Translations under genes and position numbers: made by a program
Assembly: GCA_902627045.1 (NCBI GenBank)
Contig: CACOHP010000005.1
Coordinates: 1-48,546 of the forward strand
Origin: an uncultured Pelagibacteraceae bacterium
GTDB lineage: Bacteria > Pseudomonadota > Alphaproteobacteria > Pelagibacterales > Pelagibacteraceae
DNA: 48,546 nucleotides
Reading direction: 5' to 3'
In this document: in pieces, positions 1-8,311 of the stretch
Numbering within the stretch: the stretch's first letter is position 1
How the letters are laid out: each line of letters opens with the position of its first letter
The notes under the pieces: model-generated
Database searches by the model: none
Seen by the model: the letters and a program-made list of their open reading frames with translations, nothing else
What the model was told of the DNA's origin: nothing

Positions 1-1219
1 TCCAGCAAGTGAAATTTTGTTTAATGATGATGGTTCCGTTAAAGGTGTAGCAACTCAAGACATGGGTGTTGACAAAGAGGGAAACAAAAAAGATAGTTTT
101 GAGCCTGGCATTGAGCTATTAGGAAAGGTTACTGTATTTGCAGAAGGTTGCAGAGGTCATTTGGGAAAACAACTAATTAAAAGATTTGAACTTGATAAGG
201 GTAAAGACCCTCAACAATATGGAATAGGATTTAAGGAGATATGGGAAGTGGATGAAAAAAATCATCACGAGGGTTTGGTAATGCATACCGCCGGTTGGCC
301 ATTAGACAATAAAACTTACGGAGGAAGTTTTATTTACCATGCAGAAAATAAACAGATATTCCTTGGTTATGTAATAGGTTTAGATTATCAAAATCCACAT
401 TTATCCCCATTCGATGAATTTCAAAGATTTAAGACCCACCCAACGATAAAAAAAGTTATTGAAGGTGGTAAAAGAATTTCGTATGGCGCTAGAGCGCTGA
501 TTGAAGGTGGTTTTCAAAGTTTGCCTAAAATGTTTATGCCTGGTGCATTATTGATTGGATGCGACGCTGGTACTTTAAATATGCCAAAGATAAAAGGATC
601 ACATACTGCAATGAAAAGCGGAATTATCGCGGCTGAGTCAATTAATGATCATATAAAAGATAATAAAGAGTTATCAATTTTTGAGGAAAAATTAAAAACA
701 AGTTGGCTATACAAAGAACTTTTTGAGGCAAGAAATGTTAAACCTAGTTTTAGCTGGGGTCTAATTCTGGGAATTATATTTACCGGAATTGACCAAATTT
801 TGTTTAGAGGAAAATTGCCATTTACTTTGAAACATAAACACGCTGATCATCAAACATTAAAACCGGCAAATAAAATGCCTAAGATTGATTATCCTAAGCC
901 TGATAATGTTATTACTTTTGATAAAACAAGTTCAGTTTATTTAACCGGTACAAATCACGAGGATAATCAACCAGTTCATTTAAAACTTAAAGATCCATCA
1001 TTGCCAATAAACTATACCCTAAACGAATTTGATGAACCTGCGCAGAGATACTGTCCAGCAGGTGTTTATGAAGTTCAAAAAGAGAATGGATCAAATAAAT
1101 TCGTAATAAATTCTCAAAATTGCATTCATTGTAAAACCTGTGATATAAAAGAACCCTCTCAAAATATTACCTGGGTAACGCCTGAGGGTGGAGGTGGTCC
1201 CAAATATGGAAATATGTAA
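1..1219 (+). CDS. Electron transfer flavoprotein-ubiquinone oxidoreductase (3' part)
   Basis: C-terminal part of ETF-QO, the membrane-associated flavo-iron-sulfur enzyme that passes electrons from ETF (fed by acyl-CoA, dimethylglycine and sarcosine dehydrogenases) to ubiquinone. The reading frame is open from base 2 to the window edge, so the gene begins upstream; the TTG at 17 is internal. Visible features are a FAD-domain segment, a [22 protein letters not shown]-type stretch near base 560 that is typical of this family, and a C-terminal 4Fe-4S domain with [17 protein letters not shown] and the closing [12 protein letters not shown]-type tail. It ends one base before the convergent DUF2237 gene. 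ETF-QO is a plausible electron outlet for the dimethylglycine-dehydrogenase-like protein at 29874, but that link is inferred. Confidence 0.93.
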   Translation, partial: PASEILFNDDGSVKGVATQDMGVDKEGNKKDSFEPGIELLGKVTVFAEGCRGHLGKQLIKRFELDKGKDPQQYGIGFKEIWEVDEKNHHEGLVMHTAGWPLDNKTYGGSFIYHAENKQIFLGYVIGLDYQNPHLSPFDEFQRFKTHPTIKKVIEGGKRISYGARALIEGGFQSLPKMFMPGALLIGCDAGTLNMPKIKGSHTAMKSGIIAAESINDHIKDNKELSIFEEKLKTSWLYKELFEARNVKPSFSWGLILGIIFTGIDQILFRGKLPFTLKHKHADHQTLKPANKMPKIDYPKPDNVITFDKTSSVYLTGTNHEDNQPVHLKLKDPSLPINYTLNEFDEPAQRYCPAGVYEVQKENGSNKFVINSQNCIHCKTCDIKEPSQNITWVTPEGGGGPKYGNM

Positions 1220-1220
1220 T

Positions 1221-1586
1221 CTAAGATAAATCTATTGCAAACTTTTTTAACGTTTCAATGGGTAAAATTTTTAGAGTATTTTCATGAGTGCTTTTAAGAT
1301 AGATTGGACAGCCTTTGCCAGCTTCAACAGCTCTTGCATACCATGTAGCACAAACGCACCATCCATCACCATCCTTTAATCCTGGAAAACCATATTCAGG
1401 ATGTGGAGTAATTAAATCGTTACCAGATTCTTTACACCATTGTAAAAATTCAGTTGTTACTTTAGCACAAACTGTATGTAAACCATGGTCATTTTTATCA
1501 GTGTTACAGCATCCGTCTCTATACCATCCGGTTAATGGATCTAATGAACAATTTTCTAAATTTTCTCCCAAAACATTTTTTTGCAT
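1221..1586 (-). CDS. DUF2237 family protein
   Basis: A 121-residue soluble protein recognised as the DUF2237 (COG3651) family by NVLGENLENCSLDPLTG near the N-terminus, the YRDGCC and HTVCAKVTTEFL segments, and GFPGLKDGDGWCVCA. It has several conserved cysteines (CC, VC, CVC), which may bind metal or be redox active; the family has no established function. It lies directly after the 2OG oxygenase gene on the same strand (4-base gap), so the two are probably cotranscribed with hisI. It is convergent with the ETF-QO gene, with a single base between the stop codons. Confidence 0.85.
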   Translation of the reverse strand: MQKNVLGENLENCSLDPLTGWYRDGCCNTDKNDHGLHTVCAKVTTEFLQWCKESGNDLITPHPEYGFPGLKDGDGWCVCATWYARAVEAGKGCPIYLKSTHENTLKILPIETLKKFAIDLS

Positions 1587-1590
1587 TTAA

Positions 1591-2223
1591 TTATCCAAAT
1601 ATATTAAAAATTTTATTATCTATAAGTCCATTAAATGAAATTGAGCGTCTTTCCTCATCAGTGTCTTTAAAAGGATAAACGGTATGCATTAAATAATGAG
1701 GAAAAAAATAGAAATCACCAACCTTTGGTTCAATTGGATATCTTGATGGTGATAAAAATCTTCTACTTCCATCTATTAAATCAAGATTTCCTCCCCTGTA
1801 ATTTGCTTTATTTTCTTGATAGTGTTTCCCAAACGTTTTTGGCACTTTAAGAAAACCCGCTCCTGATACGTGGCCAGAATGCCAATGTATGGGATTGTAT
1901 TCATTTTTAAATTGTCTTACGACCCAAGTCTCAATTAATCTAAATTCTGAAATTTTTTGATCCATGTCCCTGTAAATCCATGAAGCAACTGAATCTCCTA
2001 AAAATTTTAACCAGCCACTTTCTTCAACTATTTTTTTGTCTAATCTGAATTCCTGCTTTACGTCACCAACTAAAGTTTTTCCGACATCAAGTTTTTTAGA
2101 TTGTTCTTCATCATTAATTGTTTTATCAATAAAATCGTTTAGATTTTTAATTATTTCATCAGGAATTTTTGCTTTAAAAATAGAGGGACCAAAAGGTTTT
2201 ATTAAGCCGTAATCGTTTTTCAT
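1591..2223 (-). CDS. Putative 2-oxoglutarate/Fe(II)-dependent oxygenase
   Basis: A 210-residue protein resembling the small prolyl-4-hydroxylase-like oxygenase family represented by TIGR02466. A double-stranded beta-helix iron centre is suggested by IHWHSGHVSGAGFLKVP (about residues 117-133) and a distal PHYLMHTVYPF (about 175-185). These are followed by an arginine-rich RRSISFNGLID stretch where the 2-oxoglutarate-binding Arg would lie. The substrate is unknown. It sits between hisI (3-base gap) and the DUF2237 gene on the minus strand and probably shares their transcript. The first ATG fits; no better start is visible. Confidence 0.75.
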   Translation of the reverse strand: MKNDYGLIKPFGPSIFKAKIPDEIIKNLNDFIDKTINDEEQSKKLDVGKTLVGDVKQEFRLDKKIVEESGWLKFLGDSVASWIYRDMDQKISEFRLIETWVVRQFKNEYNPIHWHSGHVSGAGFLKVPKTFGKHYQENKANYRGGNLDLIDGSRRFLSPSRYPIEPKVGDFYFFPHYLMHTVYPFKDTDEERRSISFNGLIDNKIFNIFG

Positions 2224-2226
2224 AAC

Positions 2227-2694
2227 CTAAATTTTGGTAGGATTCGGTTGACCTTTATATATTTTTTCGGGATCAAATTTTTTTTCTTTCTCTAAAAATT
2301 TCATTTGTATATTTCTACCATTTTCAATTTTTCCTAATGGAACAGAACGATAAAAACATGAACGGTAACCAACATGACAACTTGCACCATTACCAATGTC
2401 AACCATTAATAAAATTGAATCTTGATCATCATCAATTCTAATTTCTTTTACTTTTTGAACAAATCCACTAGTCTTACCTTTGTGCCAAATAGATTTTCTT
2501 GATCGGCTAAAATAATAAGCTTCTTTGGTTTCTATTGTTTTTTTTAGAGCTTCAACATTCATGTAGCCATGCATTAAAATATCTTTAGTTTTATTACACA
2601 TTGTAATAACAGGAATTAATCCATCATTATCAAATTTTGGAGAAAGGGCGTTTCCCTCTTCAATTTCAACTACATTTTCTCTTTTTTTGAACAT
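2227..2694 (-). CDS. hisI: Phosphoribosyl-AMP cyclohydrolase
   Basis: Third step of histidine biosynthesis: hydrolytic opening of the purine ring of phosphoribosyl-AMP, in the cytoplasm. The protein is 155 residues, a normal length for stand-alone HisI. It carries YYFSRSRKSIWHKGKTSG (about 60-77), the NGASCHVGYRSCFYR zinc segment (C106 and C113), and an acidic metal-binding stretch at about 87-93. In that acidic stretch many homologues have DCD; here it reads IDDDQD, so one of the three usual zinc cysteines appears to be Asp. It is the only histidine gene in its operon, as expected where his genes are scattered. Divergent from folE with about 58 bases between them. Confidence 0.93.
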   Translation of the reverse strand: MFKKRENVVEIEEGNALSPKFDNDGLIPVITMCNKTKDILMHGYMNVEALKKTIETKEAYYFSRSRKSIWHKGKTSGFVQKVKEIRIDDDQDSILLMVDIGNGASCHVGYRSCFYRSVPLGKIENGRNIQMKFLEKEKKFDPEKIYKGQPNPTKI

Positions 2695-2752
2695 TTTAGG
2701 TAATTATGTAGCATATATCTGTAGATATTAAATATTTTAAAAATATCTATTT

Positions 2753-3385
2753 ATGGGTATAAAACTCGCAATGAAACTTGTAAAAAATACAGATCAAGAA
2801 AAAGAGGTTAAAAAAATCTCAGATCAAGAAGCTGAGGACGCTTTTAGAACAATACTGGCATGGATAGGTGAAAATCCTAACAGAGAAGGTTTGTTAGAAA
2901 CACCAAAAAGAGTTGTTAAAGCATTTAAGGAATACTTTAAAGGATACAGAGAAGACCCCAATTCAGTATTAGACAAAACTTTTGGAGACGTTGAGGGATA
3001 TGATGATATGGTGGTCCAAAAAAATATTTCAGTCCAAAGTCATTGCGAGCATCATATGGCACCAATTATTGGAAAAGCTCATGTTGCATATATTCCTAGA
3101 GATAGAGTGGTGGGATTAAGTAAGTTAGCTAGAGTAGTAGAGGTTTTTTCAAAAAGACTACAAACGCAAGAAAGATTAACCATGCAAATTGCTAATACAC
3201 TAATGAAATCTTTAGATGCAAAAGGTGTTGCGGTAACTATTGATTCAACTCATCAGTGTATGACAATGAGAGGAATAAAAAAAGAGCAAGCATCAACTGT
3301 AACTAATTATTATTTAGGTCAATTTAAAGAGGACTTAAGTTATCAAAATAGATATTTAAGATTTATCAGCACGCAAAAAGATTAA
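2753..3385 (+). CDS. folE: GTP cyclohydrolase I
   Basis: Converts GTP to 7,8-dihydroneopterin triphosphate, the entry step to tetrahydrofolate. The 210-residue protein has the zinc ligands C98 and H101 in SHCEHHMAPIIGKAHVAY and C169 in STHQCMTMRG, plus the LSKLARVVEVFSKRLQTQE substrate-pocket segment. The start is ambiguous: ATG at 2753 or the in-frame ATG at 2771, and neither has a clear Shine-Dalgarno sequence. Folate supply matters here because GcvT-type domains such as that at 29874 use tetrahydrofolate; that link is contextual only. The next gene starts one base after the stop, so folE, the acuI-like gene and the LysR gene form one unit. Confidence 0.95.
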   Translation: MGIKLAMKLVKNTDQEKEVKKISDQEAEDAFRTILAWIGENPNREGLLETPKRVVKAFKEYFKGYREDPNSVLDKTFGDVEGYDDMVVQKNISVQSHCEHHMAPIIGKAHVAYIPRDRVVGLSKLARVVEVFSKRLQTQERLTMQIANTLMKSLDAKGVAVTIDSTHQCMTMRGIKKEQASTVTNYYLGQFKEDLSYQNRYLRFISTQKD

Positions 3386-3386
3386 A

Positions 3387-4391
3387 GTGTCTAATCAATT
3401 TAAAGCATTAATTCTTAATCAAAAAGATGAGGAATTCACTCGAGAGGTAAAGTCAGTTGACAAAAGTTTTTTAAAACACGGAGATGTATCCATTAAGGTA
3501 GCATATTCAGGTTTAAATTATAAAGATGCTTTAATTCTAAAAAACGGCGCGAGGTTAGTAAAAGAGTTTCCACATATTCCAGGCATTGATTTTTCCGGAA
3601 CTGTTGAGGAGAGTAAACACAAAAATTTTAATTCAGGGGATGAAGTTATCTTAACTGGATGGAGAGTAGGTGAAATTTATTATGGGGGATATTCTCAATA
3701 TGCAAAAGTAAATGGGGATTTTTTAGTAAAAAAGCCAAAAAATTTAGATTTAAGAAAATCAATGATTTTAGGAACCGCAGGTTTAACAGCATTAATGTGT
3801 TCATTCACAACTAAAGCTACAAGAGAGGAACTTTTATTAGGAGAGAAAGTTGAAAATGTAATAGTGAGTGGCGCTTCAGGTGGTGTTGGGAGCATGGCCG
3901 TAATGATGTTAAGCAAACTAGGTTGTAATGTTACAGCCATAACAGGAAAAAAAAGTAATGAGGATTATTTGAAATCTTTAGGTGCTAAAAGTGTTGTAAA
4001 TACTAGTGAAATGACTAAAGACGCTAGACCGTTGGACAAAGGTCTTTGGGATGGTGCTGTAGATACAGTTGGTGGAAAAGTTTTAGAAAATATTTTATCA
4101 CAAACTAAAGATGGTGGAATTGTTTCAGCATGTGGTAATGCCGCTGATATAAAAGTGAATACAACTGTTATGCCTTTTATTATTAGAGGAGTTAAGTTAT
4201 GGGGAATTAATTCTGTTACAGCTTCAATTAAAAGAAGACAATTTTTATGGAATGAAGCCGGAAAGTTAATAGATTTTAGTCTAATTGAAAAATCAATTAA
4301 AGAAATAAATTTAGAGGAAGTAATAAATATTTTTCCAAAAATGTTAAAAGGAGAAACCTCTGGGAGGTACTTGATAAATTTAAATAAATAA
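3387..4391 (+). CDS. acuI: Acrylyl-CoA reductase-like medium-chain dehydrogenase (AcuI/YhdH family)
   Basis: A 334-residue zinc-independent MDR oxidoreductase of the YhdH/AcuI type, which reduces acryloyl-CoA to propionyl-CoA with NADPH. The sequence shows the GLNYKDALILKNGARLV segment, HIPGIDFSGTVEES, the NADPH-binding GASGGVGSMAVMMLSKLG motif and GTAGLTALMC. Start is GTG at 3387, one base after the folE stop. Its own stop overlaps the LysR start (TAATG). In DMSP-degrading marine bacteria AcuI detoxifies acrylate or acryloyl-CoA, but no DMSP lyase or DmdA gene is visible in this window. A general quinone or enoyl reductase role cannot be excluded. Substrate assignment is inferred from family. 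Confidence 0.82.
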   Translation: MSNQFKALILNQKDEEFTREVKSVDKSFLKHGDVSIKVAYSGLNYKDALILKNGARLVKEFPHIPGIDFSGTVEESKHKNFNSGDEVILTGWRVGEIYYGGYSQYAKVNGDFLVKKPKNLDLRKSMILGTAGLTALMCSFTTKATREELLLGEKVENVIVSGASGGVGSMAVMMLSKLGCNVTAITGKKSNEDYLKSLGAKSVVNTSEMTKDARPLDKGLWDGAVDTVGGKVLENILSQTKDGGIVSACGNAADIKVNTTVMPFIIRGVKLWGINSVTASIKRRQFLWNEAGKLIDFSLIEKSIKEINLEEVINIFPKMLKGETSGRYLINLNK

Positions 4392-5281
4392 TGGATTGGG
4401 ATAAATTAAAAATATTTCATGCGGTTGCGGAGGCAGGAAGTTTTACGAATGCGACAATAAATTTAAATTTGAGTCAATCAGCTATAAGCCGACAAATTCA
4501 ATCATTAGAGCAAGATCTAAATGTTCAGTTATTTGAAAGGCATGCAAGAGGATTAACTTTAACAGAAAATGGAGAGTACGTATTCAAAACTGCTCATGAA
4601 GTTATAAGTAAATTAAAAGAAGTAGAAACTTCTTTAGGAGATCAAAAAAATAAACCAACAGGTAAATTGACCATAACAACCGTCAGAAGTTTTGGTACAC
4701 ATTGGTTAACTCCTCGGATTCAGGAGTTTATGAGATTAAACCCAGAAATTGAAATAGAACTAATTTTTGAGGATAAAGAATTAGACTTAAGTACTCGTCA
4801 AGCTGATATAGGTATTTTTATGAGAAGGCCAAAACAATTGAATTATATTCAAAAAAAATTAGTTGATTTAAAATATTTTATCTATGGATCAAATAAATAC
4901 TTAGAAAAAAATGGTATGCCTAAATCCACAAATGACTTGAATAAGCACAAATTTATTTCTTTCGGCAAAGGTGCACCTTCTCCAGTTTATAATCCTGATT
5001 GGGCATTAAAATTAGGAATGCCAGATGGAAAAAAAAGAAAACCTATTATGAAAGTTAACAGTGTAATGGGGTTGTTGTTAGCAGTTGAGACAGGTGTGGG
5101 ATTGGCTGCTTTACCCGAATATTTAGTTAGTGACTCAAATAAAGTGATAAAAGTACTTCCTAAATCAGAAGGACCAATAACGGAAGCACATTTTGTTTAC
5201 CCTCAATCTTTAAAAAATACTGCTAGGGTTCAAGCTTTTAGAAATTTTCTTTTCAGCAAGATAGGCGATTGGAAATCATAA
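4391..5281 (+). CDS. LysR-family transcriptional regulator (GcvA-like)
   Basis: A 296-residue LysR-type regulator. The N-terminal winged helix-turn-helix covers about residues 1-60 (WDKLKIFHAVAEAGSFTNA, then LSQSAISRQIQSLEQDL and LFERHARGLTLTENG), with a type-2 periplasmic-binding-like sensor domain from about 90. The start ATG shares its A with the stop of the acuI-like gene, so the two are translationally coupled. It may regulate that upstream unit. LysR proteins more often act on a divergent promoter, and no divergent gene is present here. Effector unknown. Confidence 0.9.
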   Translation: MDWDKLKIFHAVAEAGSFTNATINLNLSQSAISRQIQSLEQDLNVQLFERHARGLTLTENGEYVFKTAHEVISKLKEVETSLGDQKNKPTGKLTITTVRSFGTHWLTPRIQEFMRLNPEIEIELIFEDKELDLSTRQADIGIFMRRPKQLNYIQKKLVDLKYFIYGSNKYLEKNGMPKSTNDLNKHKFISFGKGAPSPVYNPDWALKLGMPDGKKRKPIMKVNSVMGLLLAVETGVGLAALPEYLVSDSNKVIKVLPKSEGPITEAHFVYPQSLKNTARVQAFRNFLFSKIGDWKS

Positions 5282-5334
5282 TTTTCCATATTATTTAAGG
5301 GATTTTTCATATTAAAGTGCGACATTCTTGCGAT

Positions 5335-5365
5335 TGATAATCATTATCATTGAGAATAGTTATCA
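5335..5365. promoter_or_regulatory. Two tandem Fur-box-like operators
   Basis: Site 1 (5335-5349) reads TGATAATCATTATCA, a perfect 7-1-7 inverted repeat identical to the classical Fur-box core. Site 2 (5351-5365) reads TGAGAATAGTTATCA and differs from that core at one base in each arm. The two are 16 bp apart and lie 30-60 bases upstream of the ferric-iron binding-protein gene, which has a good AGGAG ribosome site at 5386-5390. This is strong sequence evidence for iron-responsive repression by a Fur-family protein; the regulator itself is not in the window. Confidence 0.85.
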
Positions 5366-5394
5366 TTCACATTTAATTAAATAGTAGGAGATAA

Positions 5395-6423
5395 ATGAAA
5401 AAAATAACAATATTAGCATTAATTACATCTTTGTTTGCTTCTGTATTTGCAATTGCAGATGAAGTTAATATTTTTAATGCTAGGCATTATAAAGCTGATG
5501 GAGAGTTATATGCCAAATTCACAAACAAAACTGGGATTAAAGTAAATCTGATTAATGGAAAATCAGGTGCCTTAGAGAAAAGAATTCTTGAAGAAGGAGC
5601 TGACTCTTCTGCAGATCTTTATATCACAGCGGATGCTGGAAGATGTGGTGCTATGGACGCAAAAGGTGCGCTTCAAGGTGGTTTAACATCTGCAGCAATT
5701 AAATCAGCTGTTCCAAAAAGCTTTAGAACAAACAAGTGGGTTGGAATCGCAAAAAGAGCTAGAATAATTTATTATTCACCTGAAAGAGTAACAGGTGCTG
5801 AATTATCTGGAATGACATATGAAGGTCTAGCTGATCCAAAATGGAAAGGCAGATTAGTAATTAGAAAATCTAGCAACATTTATAATAAGTCTCTTGTAGC
5901 ATCATTGATTAAGAACAATGGAAAAGCTGCGACAGCGAAATGGGCTGAAGGCGTTGTTTCTAATATGGCAAGAACGCCTAAAGGAAATGACAGAGCTCAA
6001 ATCATGGCAGTAGCAGCTGGTGAAGCTGACATTGCTGTAGCTAACACTTATTATTTAGCTCTTATGTTATCTGGTAAAAAAGGTGCAGAACAACAAGAAG
6101 CTGCAAAAAAAGTTAAAGCTTTTTTCCCTAATCAAAATGATAGAGGAACGCACATGAATGTTAGTTGCGCTGCTTTAGTAAAAGGTGCACCTAATAAAGC
6201 AAATGCTGTCAAACTAGTAGAGTTTTTATTAACTCCAGAATCTCAAGAGCATTTTACAAATAATACTTTTGAGTTTCCAATGATTGATGGTGTTTCACCA
6301 AGTCCATTAGTAGTAAACAATCTAGGATTAGATTTCAAACAAGATATGAAAACTAAGCTAGCTTCTTACGGAAAAAATCAAGCTGCTGCTGTAGAAGTAA
6401 TGACAGGCGCAGGTTGGAAGTAA
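5395..6423 (+). CDS. fbpA: Ferric iron ABC transporter substrate-binding protein
   Basis: Periplasmic Fe(III)-binding protein of the FbpA/SfuA/FutA family, 342 residues. A signal peptide is visible (MKKITILALITSLFASVFA, cleavage near residue 21). The mature protein starts with the typical EVNIFNARHY, whose His/Tyr are candidate ligands. The paired tyrosines in ADIAVANTYYLAL (about residues 216-223) match the iron-binding Tyr pair of the family. It delivers ferric iron to the permease/ATPase encoded at 6692-9362. Two Fur-box-like palindromes lie just upstream. It is separated from the permease gene by 268 bases containing a small ORF and a strong hairpin, which would allow the binding protein to be made in excess. 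Confidence 0.93.
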   Translation: MKKITILALITSLFASVFAIADEVNIFNARHYKADGELYAKFTNKTGIKVNLINGKSGALEKRILEEGADSSADLYITADAGRCGAMDAKGALQGGLTSAAIKSAVPKSFRTNKWVGIAKRARIIYYSPERVTGAELSGMTYEGLADPKWKGRLVIRKSSNIYNKSLVASLIKNNGKAATAKWAEGVVSNMARTPKGNDRAQIMAVAAGEADIAVANTYYLALMLSGKKGAEQQEAAKKVKAFFPNQNDRGTHMNVSCAALVKGAPNKANAVKLVEFLLTPESQEHFTNNTFEFPMIDGVSPSPLVVNNLGLDFKQDMKTKLASYGKNQAAAVEVMTGAGWK

Positions 6424-6427
6424 TATA

Positions 6428-6598
6428 ATGGAAGAAGAAAAAAAATTTATATCTAATATTGATTATAATAAATCTTCTAAAGCATGTTCCCCATGTAGTT
6501 TAGAGTGTGAAAAGGTCAATAAAAGAATAAATAACAGAAAACTATCAGATATCGATGCTAAGGAGGTTCCGCATATCCTAAAAGTATTTGATTTTTGA
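6428..6598 (+). CDS. Small 56-residue Cys-motif protein (hypothetical)
   Basis: Short ORF starting four bases after the iron-binding-protein stop and running to TGA at 6596-6598. The product is acidic at the start (MEEEKKF) and has a CSPCSLEC motif (C20, C23, C27) followed by a basic stretch, with no signal peptide or membrane segment. The CxxCxxxC pattern could hold a metal or Fe-S centre, but the family is not recognised. Position between an iron-binding protein and its permease, and likely cotranscription, make an iron-related role plausible. It could still be a chance ORF; conservation would decide. Confidence 0.5.
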   Translation: MEEEKKFISNIDYNKSSKACSPCSLECEKVNKRINNRKLSDIDAKEVPHILKVFDF

Positions 6599-6607
6599 TT
6601 TTTCTGA

Positions 6608-6655
6608 GTGCCCACAATTATTAGGAAGTTGTCTCCTTCCTTTTGTTGTGGGCAC
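6608..6655 (+). terminator. Strong stem-loop between iron binding protein and permease genes
   Basis: A perfect 10-bp stem pairs GTGCCCACAA (6608-6617) with TTGTGGGCAC (6646-6655). Inside it a 6-bp hairpin pairs AGGAAG (6623-6628) with CTTCCT (6636-6641). It is unusually GC-rich for this DNA. There is no T-run directly after it, so it is not a textbook intrinsic terminator. A partial terminator, an mRNA-stabilising 3' end for the binding-protein transcript, or an RNA control element are the likely readings. Confidence 0.6.
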
Positions 6656-6691
6656 AGATACTTTTCATGTTTATAAGGCGGATTATAAATT

Positions 6692-8311
6692 ATGAGAATT
6701 AACTTTTGGTATTTATCTTCCTTTATTATTTCCTTATTTGTTATTATCCCAATTTTAACAGTTTTTTCGAGTTTCTTTGAGCAAACAACAAATTACTTTG
6801 ACATTTTAAAAGAAACATTTTTATTCGAATATACTTTTAATTCCCTTATTTTATTAATAAGTGTCTTAATACTTACTTTTTTAATAGGCACTAGCACAGC
6901 CTATCTAGTTTCTTTTTATGATTTTCCATTAAGTAACTTTTTTAAGTGGGCTCTAATTTTATCTTTTGCAGTGCCACCATATATTTACGCATATTCTTTA
7001 ACTGCTTTTTTTGAAAATTATGGAACAGCATACACAATTTTAAAAAATCTATTTGGTGAAGCCAACTATAATCAACATATTCCAAAATTTGATGGCATGT
7101 TAGGAAGTATACTATCTATTTCTGTTTCATTATTTGGCTATGTTTACATACTTACAAGAGCATCTTTTTTATACCAATCGCAAAGTTTAATTGATCTTGG
7201 AAAAAATTTAGGATTTACAAATTTTCAATCTTTTTACAAAATAATCTTGCCGGCAGCACGTCCTGCAATAGTTGCAGGATTATCACTAGTAGCGATGGAA
7301 ACATTGGCTGAATTTGGTGCTGTCGATTTTTTTTCAATTAATACATTAACAACAGGAATTTATAACTCATGGATTGCCTTTGATGATTTAGCTTTTGCTA
7401 ATCAATTATCCTTTTTTCTTTTGTTATTTATTTTTGCATTATTCATTTTAGAAAATTTGTCGCGAAAAAAAGCCAAATATCACTTCAACTCAAGAGGTGG
7501 ATTTAAACAAAAAGCAAAACTCAAATTAACTGATAAAAAATCTTTTCTTGCTTTCCTATACTGTTTTTTCATTTTTTTTATAAGTTTTTTATTTCCATTA
7601 AGTCAAATGTTATATTGGACAATTAAATTTCCAGAAAATTTATTTGATTTAAACGCACTTGATCTTTTTTTAAACACTTTATATTTAGTAATTATATCTA
7701 GCTTTATTTTAATTACTTTTTCACTAATCTCTAATTACGGAAATAGAGTTTCAAAAAATAAAGTTTTGAATATTTTGTCAACTTTATCTATCTCGGGTTA
7801 TGCGATACCAGGTGTAATTCTTGCAGTTGCTTTCATAACTTTTATTGCATGGATGGATGAAAGTATGATTAAGGCTTTGGGCTTAACATCTATTAAAAAA
7901 GTATTTATAGGTTCAATTTTAGGTTTGGTGATAGTTTATTTTGTTAGATTTTACTCACTTGCATTTAATGGAATAAAATCTGGATACGAAAAAATAAATA
8001 TTTACGTTGATGAGAGTGCTTATCTACTCGGTTATTCAAAAAGAAAAACATTCCTTAATATTCATGTCCCAATTTTAAGAAACTCACTTCTATTTGTAGG
8101 TATCTTGGTTGCTTTAGAAATAATTAGAGAATTGCCAATAGCTTTAATATTAAGACCTTTCAATTTTGAGACATTCGCAACAACAGCTTATATTTCAGCT
8201 TCAGAAGACCTTTTAGAAGCAGCAGCAGTACCTTCATTATTTTTAATACTAATTGCTGCATTATTTATTATGATTACCTCGAAATATATTTTAAGAGATA
8301 CAAGTGAGTAA
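6692..8311 (+). CDS. fbpB: Ferric iron ABC transporter permease
   Basis: A 539-residue inner-membrane protein of the FbpB/SfuB/FutB family, which fuses two permease halves with about 12 membrane segments in total. Two EAA-type loops that contact the ATPase are visible: GKNLGFTNFQSFYKIILPAA (about 169-188) and the region around AYLLGYSKRKTFLNIHVPIL (about 444-463). An AAGGCGG ribosome site lies at 6675-6681. The next gene, the ATPase, overlaps it by 8 bases, so the two are cotranslated. It moves Fe(III) delivered by the protein encoded at 5395. Confidence 0.92.
   Translation: MRINFWYLSSFIISLFVIIPILTVFSSFFEQTTNYFDILKETFLFEYTFNSLILLISVLILTFLIGTSTAYLVSFYDFPLSNFFKWALILSFAVPPYIYAYSLTAFFENYGTAYTILKNLFGEANYNQHIPKFDGMLGSILSISVSLFGYVYILTRASFLYQSQSLIDLGKNLGFTNFQSFYKIILPAARPAIVAGLSLVAMETLAEFGAVDFFSINTLTTGIYNSWIAFDDLAFANQLSFFLLLFIFALFILENLSRKKAKYHFNSRGGFKQKAKLKLTDKKSFLAFLYCFFIFFISFLFPLSQMLYWTIKFPENLFDLNALDLFLNTLYLVIISSFILITFSLISNYGNRVSKNKVLNILSTLSISGYAIPGVILAVAFITFIAWMDESMIKALGLTSIKKVFIGSILGLVIVYFVRFYSLAFNGIKSGYEKINIYVDESAYLLGYSKRKTFLNIHVPILRNSLLFVGILVALEIIRELPIALILRPFNFETFATTAYISASEDLLEAAAVPSLFLILIAALFIMITSKYILRDTSE

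Noticed and set aside
1315-1590. Plus-strand ORF opposite the DUF2237 gene
   Set aside because: It is the antisense shadow of a recognised protein family and matches nothing itself; the same applies to other opposite-strand frames, for example 26642-26971 and 21755-22072.
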